A DNA stretch of 64,000 nucleotides from positions 31,242 through 95,241 of the forward strand of contig JBJEJW010000066.1 of the NCBI GenBank assembly GCA_051878315.1. Direction: 5' to 3'. The position numbers and the translations under genes are program-made. The DNA comes from W0P28-013 sp051878315. GTDB lineage: Bacteria > Bacteroidota > Bacteroidia > Bacteroidales > Paludibacteraceae. This document shows positions 16,225 through 25,780 of the stretch, one piece after another (the first letter of the stretch is position 1; every line of letters starts with the position of its first letter). The notes beneath the pieces were generated by a model. The model did not search any database. It was given only the letters and a program-made list of their open reading frames with translations, and had not been told where the DNA came from.

Positions 16225-17577
16225 ATGAAACGGATTTTCAGCATCATCGTTGTTGTATGGTTGGCGCAAATAGTGTGTGCACAATCGACAGAAATGCCGG
16301 CCGTGTGGGACTTACACACTTGTATCGACTATGCCAAAGCGCAGAATATCGATATATTGCAGCGTAAATTGGCACAGGAGCAGCAACAAGTGGCATTGAA
16401 ACAAGCCAAAGCGGCGTGGTGGCCGACATTAAATTTTTCGACCGGTGTCAATTTTTCGAATCGTCCGTTTGTGCAGGGCGGAACCAATACCATCGACGGC
16501 GGCAGTTCCGATGTGATGCCGGCTTCGCAAAATACATTGGGCGCGACTGCCGGACTCAATTTGGGTTGGAAAATCTATGACGGAGCAAGGCAAACAACCA
16601 TTAAGCAACAACAATTGGCGACAAAACAAGCCGAACTCGAAGTGGAACAAGCCCTGAATACGTTGGAAGAACAAGTGATGCAATTCTATGTGCAGGTGCT
16701 TTATTCGGGCGATGCCGTGCAGGTACAGCAAAGTATGGTCGATGCAAGTCGTGCTTTGTGCGAACGCGGCAAACAACGCTTGGACGTCGGCGCATTGAGC
16801 CGCAGCGATTATGCACAACTCGAAGCGCAACTTGGCAGCGATACTTACAACTTGGTAACCGCCGAAGCTGCTTATGCCACTAATCTTTTGGCCTTGAAGC
16901 AGTTGCTTGAATTAGAGTCGTCGTACGATTTGCAGTTGGCATCGGTGGATTATGCCGACGAATTGGCGTTGGAGCCACTCGAGAGTGTGGATGCGGTGTT
17001 TGCAGCGGCGTTGGACAATCGCCCCGAAATAAAAATTTGTGATTACGAAATCGAATCGTTCGCGCTAGGTATAAAATCGGCAAAAAGCGGCTATTATCCG
17101 TCATTGTCGTTGAATGCAAGTACGGGATTGAGTTATAATTCCAATTCGAATTATCTGTTTGCGGACCAAATGAAATCGAATTGGTCGAATACTGCCGGCG
17201 TAACGTTGGCGATACCCATTCTGCAAAGTCGTCAGACAAAGAGTGCCTTGGAGCGTGCGCGCTTGGAGTACGAAACGGCAAAATTGTCGAAACAGAACGA
17301 GCAAAAAACGTTGCGCAAAGCCATCGAAACCTTATGGCTCAATGCGCGTTCGGCTCAACAACAATTTGTGGCTGCTCGCGCACAGCAGCAAGCCTCGCAG
17401 AGCAGTTTCGATTTGGTGTCGGAACAATTCAATGTCGGTCGTAAAACAACTACCGATGTGCTGAGCGAAAAGGCTGTGTTATTGCAGTCGATTCAGCAGA
17501 CGCTGCAGGCCAAATATATGGCTATTTATAATTTGAATATGTTAAAATTCTATCAGGGGAACAAAATAACCATGTGA
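16225..17577 (+). CDS. TolC family outer membrane efflux protein
   Basis: 450 residues from ATG 16225, with a signal peptide (about 1-19, ending VCAQS). The promoter element at 16192 excludes the longer frame from 16168. The body has the two repeated halves of long amphipathic helices typical of the outer-membrane factor family, e.g. DLHTCIDYAKAQN near the start and LRKAIETLWLNARSAQQQF in the second half. TolC-type trimers form the outer-membrane exit duct of tripartite pumps. It overlaps the next gene's region by only a few bases and heads a six-gene run with MacA/MacB-like and two-component genes. Confidence 0.9.
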   Translation: MKRIFSIIVVVWLAQIVCAQSTEMPAVWDLHTCIDYAKAQNIDILQRKLAQEQQQVALKQAKAAWWPTLNFSTGVNFSNRPFVQGGTNTIDGGSSDVMPASQNTLGATAGLNLGWKIYDGARQTTIKQQQLATKQAELEVEQALNTLEEQVMQFYVQVLYSGDAVQVQQSMVDASRALCERGKQRLDVGALSRSDYAQLEAQLGSDTYNLVTAEAAYATNLLALKQLLELESSYDLQLASVDYADELALEPLESVDAVFAAALDNRPEIKICDYEIESFALGIKSAKSGYYPSLSLNASTGLSYNSNSNYLFADQMKSNWSNTAGVTLAIPILQSRQTKSALERARLEYETAKLSKQNEQKTLRKAIETLWLNARSAQQQFVAARAQQQASQSSFDLVSEQFNVGRKTTTDVLSEKAVLLQSIQQTLQAKYMAIYNLNMLKFYQGNKITM

Positions 17578-17579
17578 TT

Positions 17580-18779
17580 ATGACACGAAAAGGAAAAATT
17601 GCCATGTGGATGTGTATTGCGCTGGCGGCGGCAGCAGTGCTCTGCGTCGTTGGAGCGTTTGTTTCAGAGAGGCTCGGTAAGCCGCAAGTAGCCTACGAAC
17701 AGGCAGTGGTTGCGCGCGGCAACATTCACAATGCTGTAACTGCTACGGGAACGGTGGAACCACTCACTCAGGTTGAGGTCGGTACGCAAGTATCCGGCAT
17801 CGTGGACAAGATTTTTGTCGATTATAACAGCCCGGTCAAAAAAGGGCAGATCATCGCCGTCCTTGATAAGAGTACGTTGGAGTCGGAGTTGGCTTCGGCG
17901 CGTGCCAACGTCAATATGTGTCAAGTGGAGATGGAGTACCAACAGAAAGAATACGAGCGCATCAAAGTGTTGGCCGACAAAGGGATGGTCAGTGATAGTG
18001 ACTACGATTTGGCGTATTACAACTACCACCGCGCAAAAAGTAGTTACGATGTGGCGAAACAAAATTTGACGAAAGCACAGACAAATTTGGGTTATGCCAC
18101 TATCTATTCGCCTATCGACGGCGTGGTGCTGTCGAAATCGGTAGAGGAAGGACAGACTGTGGCATCGTCGTTCAGTACGCCGACATTGTTTGTTATTGCC
18201 GAGGATTTGACACAAATGCGTGTTGTAGCTGATGTGGACGAAGCCGATATCGGTGAGGTGAGAGACGGTCAGCGTGTGCAGTTCACGGTTGATGCCTATC
18301 CGAGCCTGACATTCGAGGGGACGGTGCAACAAGTGCGTCAAGAGGCGACTACGACAAGCAGTGTCGTAACCTACGAAGTGGTTATTTCGGCACGCAATCC
18401 CGATCTAAAGTTGAAGCCCGGCATGACTGCCACCGCTACCATTTATACATTGGAACGGAACAACGTATTGTTGGTGCCGTCGAAAGCATTGAAGTTTACG
18501 CCGATATGTCAAGGCATCGATACGCTGCTTGATTGCGAAGCGACACATAAAGTTTGGTCACGCGAAGGATACCGGTTCGTGGCTCTTCCTGTCGAGGTAG
18601 GCGTTGCTACCGGCAGCCAGACGGAAATCGTGTCGGGATTGCACGAGGGACAAGTCATCTTGGTGGGTACCGCAGATGGACAACTGCAGGGACAAACTCA
18701 AATGGACGAAAACACGGAAGCGTCTGCCGGCGAACGTTCGCCGTTTATGCCGGGGCGTCCGGGCGAGCGTAAAAAATAG
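17580..18779 (+). CDS. MacA-like periplasmic adaptor (HlyD/RND membrane-fusion family)
   Basis: 399 residues from ATG 17580. A GTG two codons earlier also fits. One N-terminal transmembrane segment (about 8-28) anchors it in the inner membrane. Then come a lipoyl/beta-barrel half (TGTVEPLTQVEVGTQVSG), a helical hairpin (ASARANVNMCQVEMEYQQ region), the second lipoyl half (YSPIDGVVLSKSVEEGQTV) and a beta-barrel with LKPGMTATATIYT. It would join the MacB-like transporter to the TolC protein. The start lies directly at the tolC stop, suggesting translational coupling. The acidic/proline tail after residue 380 is variable in this family. Confidence 0.9.
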   Translation: MTRKGKIAMWMCIALAAAAVLCVVGAFVSERLGKPQVAYEQAVVARGNIHNAVTATGTVEPLTQVEVGTQVSGIVDKIFVDYNSPVKKGQIIAVLDKSTLESELASARANVNMCQVEMEYQQKEYERIKVLADKGMVSDSDYDLAYYNYHRAKSSYDVAKQNLTKAQTNLGYATIYSPIDGVVLSKSVEEGQTVASSFSTPTLFVIAEDLTQMRVVADVDEADIGEVRDGQRVQFTVDAYPSLTFEGTVQQVRQEATTTSSVVTYEVVISARNPDLKLKPGMTATATIYTLERNNVLLVPSKALKFTPICQGIDTLLDCEATHKVWSREGYRFVALPVEVGVATGSQTEIVSGLHEGQVILVGTADGQLQGQTQMDENTEASAGERSPFMPGRPGERKK

Positions 18780-18801
18780 TTATTTTGCAACCGAATGTTG
18801 T

Positions 18802-19545
18802 ATGGGCAAGGCTGTCATCACATTGAATAATATTTGTCGCGACTTTGTGGTCGGCGATGAAACGGTGCATGCTTTGCGCGGTGTGTCGTTTACGATCGAT
18901 GCAGGGGAATTTGTAACTATCATGGGAACTTCCGGCAGCGGCAAATCGACGTTGCTCAATACGCTTGGTTGTTTGGATACGCCAACTTCAGGCGAATATT
19001 TGCTCGATGGTCATGCGGTGCGCACGATGCGTAAAAATGAACGAGCCGTTCTGCGTAACCGCAAAATTGGTTTTGTGTTCCAAAATTACAATTTATTGCC
19101 TAAAACGACGGCTATCGAAAATGTGGAACTGCCGCTGATGTATAATGCGGATATAACGGCAGGCGAACGTCGTCGGCGTGCTGTCGCTGCATTGGTGGAA
19201 GTGGGTTTGGGCAATAGATTGGAGCATAAAAGTAACCAAATGTCCGGTGGCCAAATGCAACGGGTAGCCATAGCGCGTGCGTTGGTCAATAATCCGGCGG
19301 TTATCTTGGCTGATGAGGCGACGGGTAACCTCGATACGCACACTTCGTTTGAGATATTAGTGTTGTTTCAGAAACTTCATGCAGAAGGGAGAACGATTAT
19401 ATTTGTAACGCATAATCCCGAAATTGCTCGATATTGTACGCGGAACATTGTGTTGCGCGATGGACGGGTCATTGAAGATGTGTTCAATGCTTGTCCACTC
19501 GACGCGGCTGCTGCGTTGGCCGCGTTGCCACGCGAAAATGACTGA
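18802..19545 (+). CDS. ABC transporter ATP-binding protein, MacB/LolD type
   Basis: 247 residues from ATG 18802; the longer frame from 18604 overlaps macA and is rejected. Walker A is GTSGSGKST (42-50), the Q-loop is FVFQNYNLLP, the signature is MSGGQMQRV (147-155) and Walker B plus catalytic Glu is VILADEATGNLD. A switch His is present in FVTHNPE. In Bacteroidota the MacB ATPase and permease are often separate genes, as here. The permease starts 2 nt after the stop, so they form one transporter. Confidence 0.92.
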   Translation: MGKAVITLNNICRDFVVGDETVHALRGVSFTIDAGEFVTIMGTSGSGKSTLLNTLGCLDTPTSGEYLLDGHAVRTMRKNERAVLRNRKIGFVFQNYNLLPKTTAIENVELPLMYNADITAGERRRRAVAALVEVGLGNRLEHKSNQMSGGQMQRVAIARALVNNPAVILADEATGNLDTHTSFEILVLFQKLHAEGRTIIFVTHNPEIARYCTRNIVLRDGRVIEDVFNACPLDAAAALAALPREND

Positions 19546-19547
19546 AC

Positions 19548-20768
19548 ATGAATATAGCGAATCTTTTCAAAATAGCGTTCCGCGCATTGTCCAATAACAA
19601 GACGCGTGCTTTCCTGACTATGTTGGGCATCATCATTGGTGTTGCTTCGGTTATCACGATGTTGGCTATCGGGCAAGGCTCGAAAAGAAGCATACGGTCG
19701 CAAATCGCCGAGATGGGTAGTAATATGATAATGATTCATCCTGGGGCAGATATGCGTGGTGGTGTGCGGCAAGACCCCAGCGCCATGCAGACACTCAAAC
19801 TAGATGATTACTACGCCATCGTCGATGAATGTCCGCATGTGGCGGCTGTGAGTGCGAATTGCAGTGCCGGTGGGCAACTGATTTTTGGAAACAGCAACTA
19901 TCCGAGTTCAATCAGTGGCGTGTCGCCTGCCTATCTCGAAATTCGTCAACTGTCTATCGCAGAGGGCGATATGTTTGGTGAAGAGGATATTGTGTCCAAT
20001 GCCAAAGTGTGTGTCATCGGCAAAACGATTGTCGATAATCTTTTCCAAAACGGGGAAAACCCGATAGACCAAGTGATTCGGTTCAACAAAACACCATTCC
20101 GTGTCGTTGGCGTGTTGAAATCGAAAGGCTACAATAGCATGGGACAGGATCAGGACGATGTTGTGTTGGCTCCCTATTCTACCGTTATGAAACGATTGCT
20201 GTCGCAAACGTATTTAAGCGGCATTACTTGTTCGGCCGTCACCGAAGACGATACCGAAACGGCTATAGAGGAGATAGCGGCTGTTTTGCGGCGTAACCAC
20301 AAACTGCCGACCGGTGCGGACGACGATTTCAACATACGTTCGCAGCAGGAATTGAGTTCCATGATGACATCAACCACCGATTTGATGACGGTTTTGTTGG
20401 CATGCGTGGCGGGCATTTCGTTGGTGGTGGGCGGTATCGGCATCATGAACATCATGTATGTGAGTGTAACCGAACGTACACGCGAAATCGGTTTGCGTAT
20501 GAGTGTCGGTGCACGCAGTGTCGATATTTTGTCGCAGTTCCTCATCGAGGCGGTTTTGATTAGTGTTACCGGTGGTGTGATAGGCGTCTTGTTGGGTGTC
20601 GGTGCATCGTATGCGGTCAAAGTCATAGCCGGTTGGCCGATTTATATACAGGCTTGGAGCGTATTGCTGAGTTTTCTGGTTTGTACGTTGACAGGCATTT
20701 TCTTTGGTTGGTATCCGGCCAAAAAAGCCGCCGCCCTCGATCCGATTGAAGCCTTGCGGTATGAATGA
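19548..20768 (+). CDS. ABC transporter permease, MacB type (FtsX/MacB_PCD)
   Basis: 406 residues. One N-terminal transmembrane helix (about 17-42, FLTMLGIIIGVASVITMLAIG) is followed by a large periplasmic MacB_PCD domain (about 45-260). Three C-terminal helices form the FtsX-type core (about 275-400), containing VVGGIGIMNIMYVSVTERTREIGLR. That mechanotransmission-type topology couples ATP hydrolysis in the cytosol to movement of the adaptor in the periplasm. The substrate cannot be read from sequence; relatives export macrolides, peptides or lipoproteins. A histidine kinase gene follows after 30 nt. Confidence 0.92.
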   Translation: MNIANLFKIAFRALSNNKTRAFLTMLGIIIGVASVITMLAIGQGSKRSIRSQIAEMGSNMIMIHPGADMRGGVRQDPSAMQTLKLDDYYAIVDECPHVAAVSANCSAGGQLIFGNSNYPSSISGVSPAYLEIRQLSIAEGDMFGEEDIVSNAKVCVIGKTIVDNLFQNGENPIDQVIRFNKTPFRVVGVLKSKGYNSMGQDQDDVVLAPYSTVMKRLLSQTYLSGITCSAVTEDDTETAIEEIAAVLRRNHKLPTGADDDFNIRSQQELSSMMTSTTDLMTVLLACVAGISLVVGGIGIMNIMYVSVTERTREIGLRMSVGARSVDILSQFLIEAVLISVTGGVIGVLLGVGASYAVKVIAGWPIYIQAWSVLLSFLVCTLTGIFFGWYPAKKAAALDPIEALRYE

Positions 20769-20798
20769 TTTGGAATGTTACGGTAAAAACTTACGACA

Positions 20799-21932
20799 AT
20801 GACAGCGAAACCAAAACATTTTGAGTATCTGATTCATGCAGTGGTGTTCGTTATATTGTTCATCACACTCTGTTTTTTTGCCGAAAAAACAGGCTCCAAT
20901 TACGAAATAAATTGGACACTGTTTCGACGTCATGGAGTGATATTGTTGCTTTTTGCAGTATTATTTTACCTTAATTATTATGTACTGATACCGAAACTCT
21001 ATACAAATAAACGACGTACGCTTTATTTTGTTGTCAATTTATTGATTATCATTGCAATAACATGTTTAGTACAATGGCTGCAACCGCGTGGTTTTTTATC
21101 ACATCCGCCTATCGAAGCACCTCCGCCAATGATGCCCGACGAACCTGACCTTGTGCCGTTGGAACATATCAAAGCTCATACACGTTTGCGCAATAGTCAA
21201 TCGTTGCTTCCGCGCCGTTTATTATTTTTCTTCCGCGATGTATTATTTTTGACGTTGTCGGTTGTGTTGGCGTTGCTGGTCAAAATGATTGTGTATGTAC
21301 GCGAGATGGAAATACGCAACAACGAACTCGAAGCGGCCAATACCAAAGCCGAATTGCAAAATTTGCGCAGCCAACTCAATCCGCATTTTTTGTTGAATAC
21401 CCTCAATAACATTTATGCGCTGATACTTGTCGATACGCAAACCGCTCAAACTGCCGTGATAGAACTGAGCAAATTGCTGCGTTATGTGCTTTACGACAAT
21501 CGCGCTATGTTCGTGCCGTTGGTTAACGAGGTGGCTTTTCTCGAACATTACATTCGCCTGATGCAGTTACGTCTGACCGATAATGTCGTCGTGAAGACTC
21601 GGTTTGATGTTACACCTGACAATTGCACGCAAATTGCGCCGCAGATTTTTATCTCGTTGATAGAAAACGCTTTCAAACATGGTGTGGTTCCCAATGCGGC
21701 CAGCTTGATATCCATAGCCTTGTCCGATAATGCCGCCGGAGATGTTAACTGTATGATAATCAATACGAACCACCCCAAAAACAAAAAAGACAAAGGCGGC
21801 TCTGGCATCGGACTTGAGCAAGTGCGCCGTCGGCTCGATTTGCTTTATCCCGACCGTTACGAGTGGTCGATTACCTATTCGGACGACCAAACACTCTATA
21901 AATCAAACCTTATAATCCGTACAAAATCATGA
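20799..21932 (+). CDS. Sensor histidine kinase, LytS/YehU type
   Basis: 377 residues. Four transmembrane segments (about 11-29, 46-68, 74-95, 141-166) lead into a short coiled coil and the His_kinase domain, with phospho-acceptor His196 in NPHFLLNTLNN. The ATP-binding part has PQIFISLIENAFKHG (N box) and GSGIGLEQVRRRL (G box). It has no periplasmic sensor domain of note, so it probably senses within the membrane. Its stop overlaps the response-regulator start by 4 nt (ATGA), so the two are co-translated. Location behind the MacAB-TolC genes suggests it controls that exporter, an inference from context. Confidence 0.93.
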   Translation: MTAKPKHFEYLIHAVVFVILFITLCFFAEKTGSNYEINWTLFRRHGVILLLFAVLFYLNYYVLIPKLYTNKRRTLYFVVNLLIIIAITCLVQWLQPRGFLSHPPIEAPPPMMPDEPDLVPLEHIKAHTRLRNSQSLLPRRLLFFFRDVLFLTLSVVLALLVKMIVYVREMEIRNNELEAANTKAELQNLRSQLNPHFLLNTLNNIYALILVDTQTAQTAVIELSKLLRYVLYDNRAMFVPLVNEVAFLEHYIRLMQLRLTDNVVVKTRFDVTPDNCTQIAPQIFISLIENAFKHGVVPNAASLISIALSDNAAGDVNCMIINTNHPKNKKDKGGSGIGLEQVRRRLDLLYPDRYEWSITYSDDQTLYKSNLIIRTKS

Positions 21933-22636
21933 TGCTGAAATGTGCTATTGTAGATGACGAGCCGTTGGCGCTCCATTTGCTCGAAACCTATGTGCGAAAA
22001 ACACCGTTTTTGCAACTCGTTGGACAATATTCTAATGCGTTGCAGGCGCGTAAAGGCTTGCACGACAATCCTGTAGATGTGCTGTTTACCGATATCCAAA
22101 TGCCGGATTTCGATGGTTTGGAATTGGCAAAACTTTTACCCGATACGACACGGGTTATTTTCACTACGGCATTCAGTCGCTATGCAGTTGATAGTTATCG
22201 GGTCAATGCGGTCGATTATCTGCTGAAACCGTTTTCGTACGAAGATTTTTTGCTGGCGGCCAACAAGGCTTTATCGCTTATTCAAATGCAGAGCGGTGTG
22301 GGGCACGACCATGCCGATGCCGAAACCATCATCGTCAAAAGCGAACGCAAATTGTTGCGCATCAACTTGGATAAATTGCTCTATGTGGAGGCGATGCGTG
22401 ATTATATGAAATTTGTGCTCGATGGAGATGAAGATATGCCGGTATTCTCGTTGATGAGTTTGAAATCACTCATGGAACAACTGCCACCCGATAAATTTAT
22501 GCGCGTGCATCGGTCGTTTGCCGTGCAACTATCGAAAGTGCGTGTCGTCGAAAACAGCCATATCGTGTTTGGCAAAGTACACATTCCTATTGGCGATATG
22601 TACAAAACGGCCTTTTTCGAAGCATGGGGTAAATAA
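21929..22636 (+). CDS. LytTR family response regulator
   Basis: 235 residues. The receiver domain occupies about 4-120 with the acidic pocket VDDEP and phospho-acceptor Asp55 (FTDIQMPDFDGLEL). A LytTR DNA-binding domain (about 132-235) follows, with LLYVEAMRDYMKF and FMRVHRSFAVQLSKV. Such regulators bind paired repeats upstream of targets. The start overlaps the kinase stop by 4 nt. The gene closes the tolC-macAB-kinase-regulator run. The next gene (dut) has its own promoter element. Confidence 0.94.
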   Translation: MMLKCAIVDDEPLALHLLETYVRKTPFLQLVGQYSNALQARKGLHDNPVDVLFTDIQMPDFDGLELAKLLPDTTRVIFTTAFSRYAVDSYRVNAVDYLLKPFSYEDFLLAANKALSLIQMQSGVGHDHADAETIIVKSERKLLRINLDKLLYVEAMRDYMKFVLDGDEDMPVFSLMSLKSLMEQLPPDKFMRVHRSFAVQLSKVRVVENSHIVFGKVHIPIGDMYKTAFFEAWGK

Positions 22637-22712
22637 ATAACTCCTCTTATCTTGCAGTGCACATTTTTGCACGGAATTTGTGCTGAAATTTCGAAACCTC
22701 GTTTTTTTTTGC

Positions 22713-22720
22713 TATCTTTG
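22713..22720 (+). promoter_or_regulatory. Promoter element of the dut operon
   Basis: TATCTTTG, an exact consensus -7 match, lies 34 nt before the dut ATG. Confidence 0.65.
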
Positions 22721-22754
22721 CCGATTAGATTAAAAACGAAATTATCGTGCGCTT

Positions 22755-23189
22755 ATGCAAGTCAAAATTATCAACACGTCGCACCACGCCTTGCCTGCGT
22801 ATGCTACTGAAGCATCGGCCGGTATGGATTTGCGTGCCAATTTGGCGGAATCGGTTACGCTGAAGCCGCTCGAACATCGACTGATTCCTACAGGTCTATT
22901 CATCGAATTACCCGTCGGGTACGAGGCGCAAATACGACCACGCAGCGGTTTGGCACTCAAACATGGTATCACGGTTCTCAATTCGCCGGGGACGATTGAT
23001 GCCGACTATCGGGGCGAAATCGGAGTTATACTCGTTAATCTGTCGGCGACAGATTTTGTCGTTGCCGATGGCGAACGCATTTGCCAGATGGTGATAGCCC
23101 GGCATGAAAAAGCCGAATGGGCGGAGGTAACCGAATTGGCTGTTACCGAACGAGGTGCCGGCGGTTTCGGACATACGGGAAAGCAATAA
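22755..23189 (+). CDS. dut: dUTP diphosphatase
   Basis: 144 residues, the usual trimeric dUTPase length. It hydrolyses dUTP to dUMP and PPi, keeping uracil out of DNA and feeding thymidylate synthesis. All five family motifs are present: SAGMDLRA, RPRSGLALKHGI, GTIDADYRGEI, DGERICQMV and the C-terminal ERGAGGFGHTG arm that closes over the nucleotide. It is first in a dut-TPR-DUF4292-EnvC-like order that I recall as common in Bacteroidales; the TPR gene follows after 6 nt. Confidence 0.96.
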   Translation: MQVKIINTSHHALPAYATEASAGMDLRANLAESVTLKPLEHRLIPTGLFIELPVGYEAQIRPRSGLALKHGITVLNSPGTIDADYRGEIGVILVNLSATDFVVADGERICQMVIARHEKAEWAEVTELAVTERGAGGFGHTGKQ

Positions 23190-23195
23190 AAACGG

Positions 23196-24992
23196 ATGAG
23201 GCGTATGCAAAAATCGTGGTTCATAGCATGTGTCGTGTTGGTAGTGTGCATATTGCCGATTCGTGGGCAGAATGTCGATTCGCTCTTTGCGCGCACGGTG
23301 GCCACCGAACAACTTGTCGATTCGACCGATGACCAGCGTTTCGCCTATTGTTTTTTTGAGGGAGCGCGCTATTTGCATCGCATGATACCCGATTCGGCAT
23401 TGTTGTGCTTCGACCGATGTGCAACTATCGACCCTGAGAATGCGGCCATATATTACAATAAGTCGTTGGCCTACCAAATGACAAAAGAGTACAATCACGC
23501 ATTCGCATGCGTGTGCAAAATGGTAGAGTTGCAGCCCGACAATACCGAATATCAGGAAATGCTTATATCGTGGCTCGTGGCGCAATATCGCTTCGACGAA
23601 GCCATCGCCGGCTATCGAAAATTGTTGCGCCAGAAACCAACCAGCCAATATTATCTGAATGCGTTGCTCGAATTGTATCAGATAACCAAGCAACTGAAAC
23701 CGCAACTCGAGGTACTGCAACGTTTGGAAGAACTGAATGGAGTGGACGAAGAAAATTCGTTTCGCCAAATGGCCGTTTTGCATGCGTTGAATCGTCCGAA
23801 AAATATCGAGAAACAGATTCAAAAACTGATACGTAAATTTCCGAGCAAAACCGAACATGTCGTGATGTTGGGCGATTTTTATCTGTCGGCCGGCAAAGAA
23901 AAAAAAGCCTTGCAGTGTTATGATTCGCAGTATGCCAAAGACTCGACCGACGGTACTGTGTTATCGGCTTATGCCAATTATTATTCGTTCAAAGGCAACG
24001 AAGCATTAGCCGACGAATACATGCTACGCGCCTTGAACGACAAGCGTTATTCTATCAATAACAAAATGCTATGGCTGCGCTCGCATGTGGCTACATTGCT
24101 GCAGGCACACGATACCGTACACGCCGATTCGATATTATATACACTCGAAACGATGTATCCGGACGAAGAGGTGCTTTTGACGTTGCTGTACGATTATGCC
24201 AGGGTAAAACGCGACACAGTCGCTTGTCAACACTATCTGCAACAATTATTGAATCAGAATCCGCGAGACGAAGAAAAATGGCTGCAACTATTATCGTTGA
24301 ACGAGAATGACCCTGTACGGATGGCAGCCATCGTCGATGAAGCCTTGCTCGTGTTCCCAACTTCGTCGCGTTGGTACTACTATAAGGCGTCGTTGCTGTA
24401 TGACGACGAGCGTTACCTCGAAGCAATCGCTGTGCTCGATGTATTGTTGAACAACAATCAAACGGACAAGACAACACGTGCGCAGTTGCTGACTATGAAA
24501 GGCGACCTTATGCAACATCTGAAACGCTACAAAACGGCCGTAGATTGCTACGAAGAGGTGTTGCGTATTGCTCCCGACGATATATCGGTGAAAAACAATT
24601 ATGCCTATTTGTTGGCCTGTTGCGGCATCGATTTGGCCAAGGCCGAAACTCTCAGCAGTGCGGCTGTCAAGGCCGAACCAAATTCGGCAACGTTTCTCGA
24701 TACTTATGCTTGGGTGTTGTTTATGCGTGGCGAATACAAATTGGCACGTTTCTATCAGGAACGAGCCATCGCCGCTGCCGAACGACTCAGCGACGAATTG
24801 TTGGAACATTATGGCGATATTTTGGCACAACTTGGCGAGATTGACTTGGCCATCGAACTATGGAATGAAGCGTTGGAGTTGAATCCACAGTTGCAACGAC
24901 TGCACGATAAAATAGAGATGCGACAATATATACCGTATTTGTTACCGTTCGAAGATGAAAATGAAGAACTGCATGAAGATGTCCAAAAATAG
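23196..24992 (+). CDS. Tetratricopeptide repeat protein, exported
   Basis: 598 residues with an N-terminal signal-like segment (about 8-24, WFIACVVLVVCILPIRG). The rest is alpha-helical TPR-like repeats, clearest at about 65-135 (YYNKSLAYQMTKEYNHAFAC) and 430-560 (YKTAVDCYEEVLRIAPDDIS, then the GDILAQLGEIDLAIELWNEA block). TPR arrays mediate protein contacts. No enzymatic motif is seen. Its place between dut and the DUF4292 and EnvC-like genes suggests an envelope role. The 3' end overlaps the start of the DUF4292 gene by up to 38 nt. Confidence 0.85.
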   Translation: MRRMQKSWFIACVVLVVCILPIRGQNVDSLFARTVATEQLVDSTDDQRFAYCFFEGARYLHRMIPDSALLCFDRCATIDPENAAIYYNKSLAYQMTKEYNHAFACVCKMVELQPDNTEYQEMLISWLVAQYRFDEAIAGYRKLLRQKPTSQYYLNALLELYQITKQLKPQLEVLQRLEELNGVDEENSFRQMAVLHALNRPKNIEKQIQKLIRKFPSKTEHVVMLGDFYLSAGKEKKALQCYDSQYAKDSTDGTVLSAYANYYSFKGNEALADEYMLRALNDKRYSINNKMLWLRSHVATLLQAHDTVHADSILYTLETMYPDEEVLLTLLYDYARVKRDTVACQHYLQQLLNQNPRDEEKWLQLLSLNENDPVRMAAIVDEALLVFPTSSRWYYYKASLLYDDERYLEAIAVLDVLLNNNQTDKTTRAQLLTMKGDLMQHLKRYKTAVDCYEEVLRIAPDDISVKNNYAYLLACCGIDLAKAETLSSAAVKAEPNSATFLDTYAWVLFMRGEYKLARFYQERAIAAAERLSDELLEHYGDILAQLGEIDLAIELWNEALELNPQLQRLHDKIEMRQYIPYLLPFEDENEELHEDVQK

Positions 24993-25773
24993 TTTGTTTG
25001 CAGTAGCGTGTATGTTGCTGGCGTTGTTGGTAGCAGGTTGCAAAAGCAAACAGTTGCCGCAACCATCGACAGAACAATCGGCGTCGTACACGGTACAACA
25101 AGTGCTGACAGAACAACCAACTTTTGAAACATTGCATATCTCAAAAATGAATGTAGTGGCGACGTACGGCACGCAACAACTATCGTTCCGAGCTACGGTC
25201 AAGTTGTTGCCCGATAGTTTGTTGGTGTTGTCGATACAGCCTATGTTGGGTGTCGAGATGTTCCGCGTGGAGTTCACACCGTCGCGTTTTGTGGTGGTTG
25301 ATAAGTGGAATAGACGTTATACCGATAATTCGTATGACTTTTTGCGCTATAAACTGGGTGTCGATTTTCGGTTCGATGTGTTGCAAAATATTTTGTCGAA
25401 CAGGTTGTTTTTGTTGGACAAGACCGAAGTTTCTGTCGATGATTTTGCTGTCGAGATCATGGCCGGTGCGCCGACTCAATTATTGCACCTTGCTCCCGGA
25501 TTGATACAGCAATTCGAAGTGGTAGAGCCTGCTGCCATTGCCAAAGCATCGGTGGCTGTCGAACAGGGACGCTTGTTGTGTGAATATGCCGGACATCGAC
25601 TGCAAAACGGAGTGCGTTTCCCAAATATGTTTGCCATGACTCTGCTGGCAGCCGGCCGTGTGATAACATTGTCGTGTACGGTCGAAAAAATGGAATTCAA
25701 CAAACCGATTGAATATGTACCACAGAATTTGGCGCGTTACGAGCAAGTGACGTTTTCGAAAATAATCCCTTGA
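24973..25773 (+). CDS. DUF4292 family lipoprotein
   Basis: About 266 residues from the ATG at 24973; starts at 24955 and 24979 are also possible, all inside the end of the TPR gene. The lipobox LLVAGC gives a lipidated N-terminal Cys. The mature domain has FRATVKLLPDSLLVLSIQPMLGVEMFRVEFTPSRFVVVDK-type beta-strand pattern (about 60-115), which is typical of DUF4292 and resembles lipoprotein-carrier folds such as LolB/LolA. That suggests a role in envelope lipid or lipoprotein handling, but no function is proven for the family to my knowledge. Translationally coupled to the TPR gene. Confidence 0.8.
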   Translation: MKMSKNSLFAVACMLLALLVAGCKSKQLPQPSTEQSASYTVQQVLTEQPTFETLHISKMNVVATYGTQQLSFRATVKLLPDSLLVLSIQPMLGVEMFRVEFTPSRFVVVDKWNRRYTDNSYDFLRYKLGVDFRFDVLQNILSNRLFLLDKTEVSVDDFAVEIMAGAPTQLLHLAPGLIQQFEVVEPAAIAKASVAVEQGRLLCEYAGHRLQNGVRFPNMFAMTLLAAGRVITLSCTVEKMEFNKPIEYVPQNLARYEQVTFSKIIP

Positions 25774-25780
25774 AAATATA

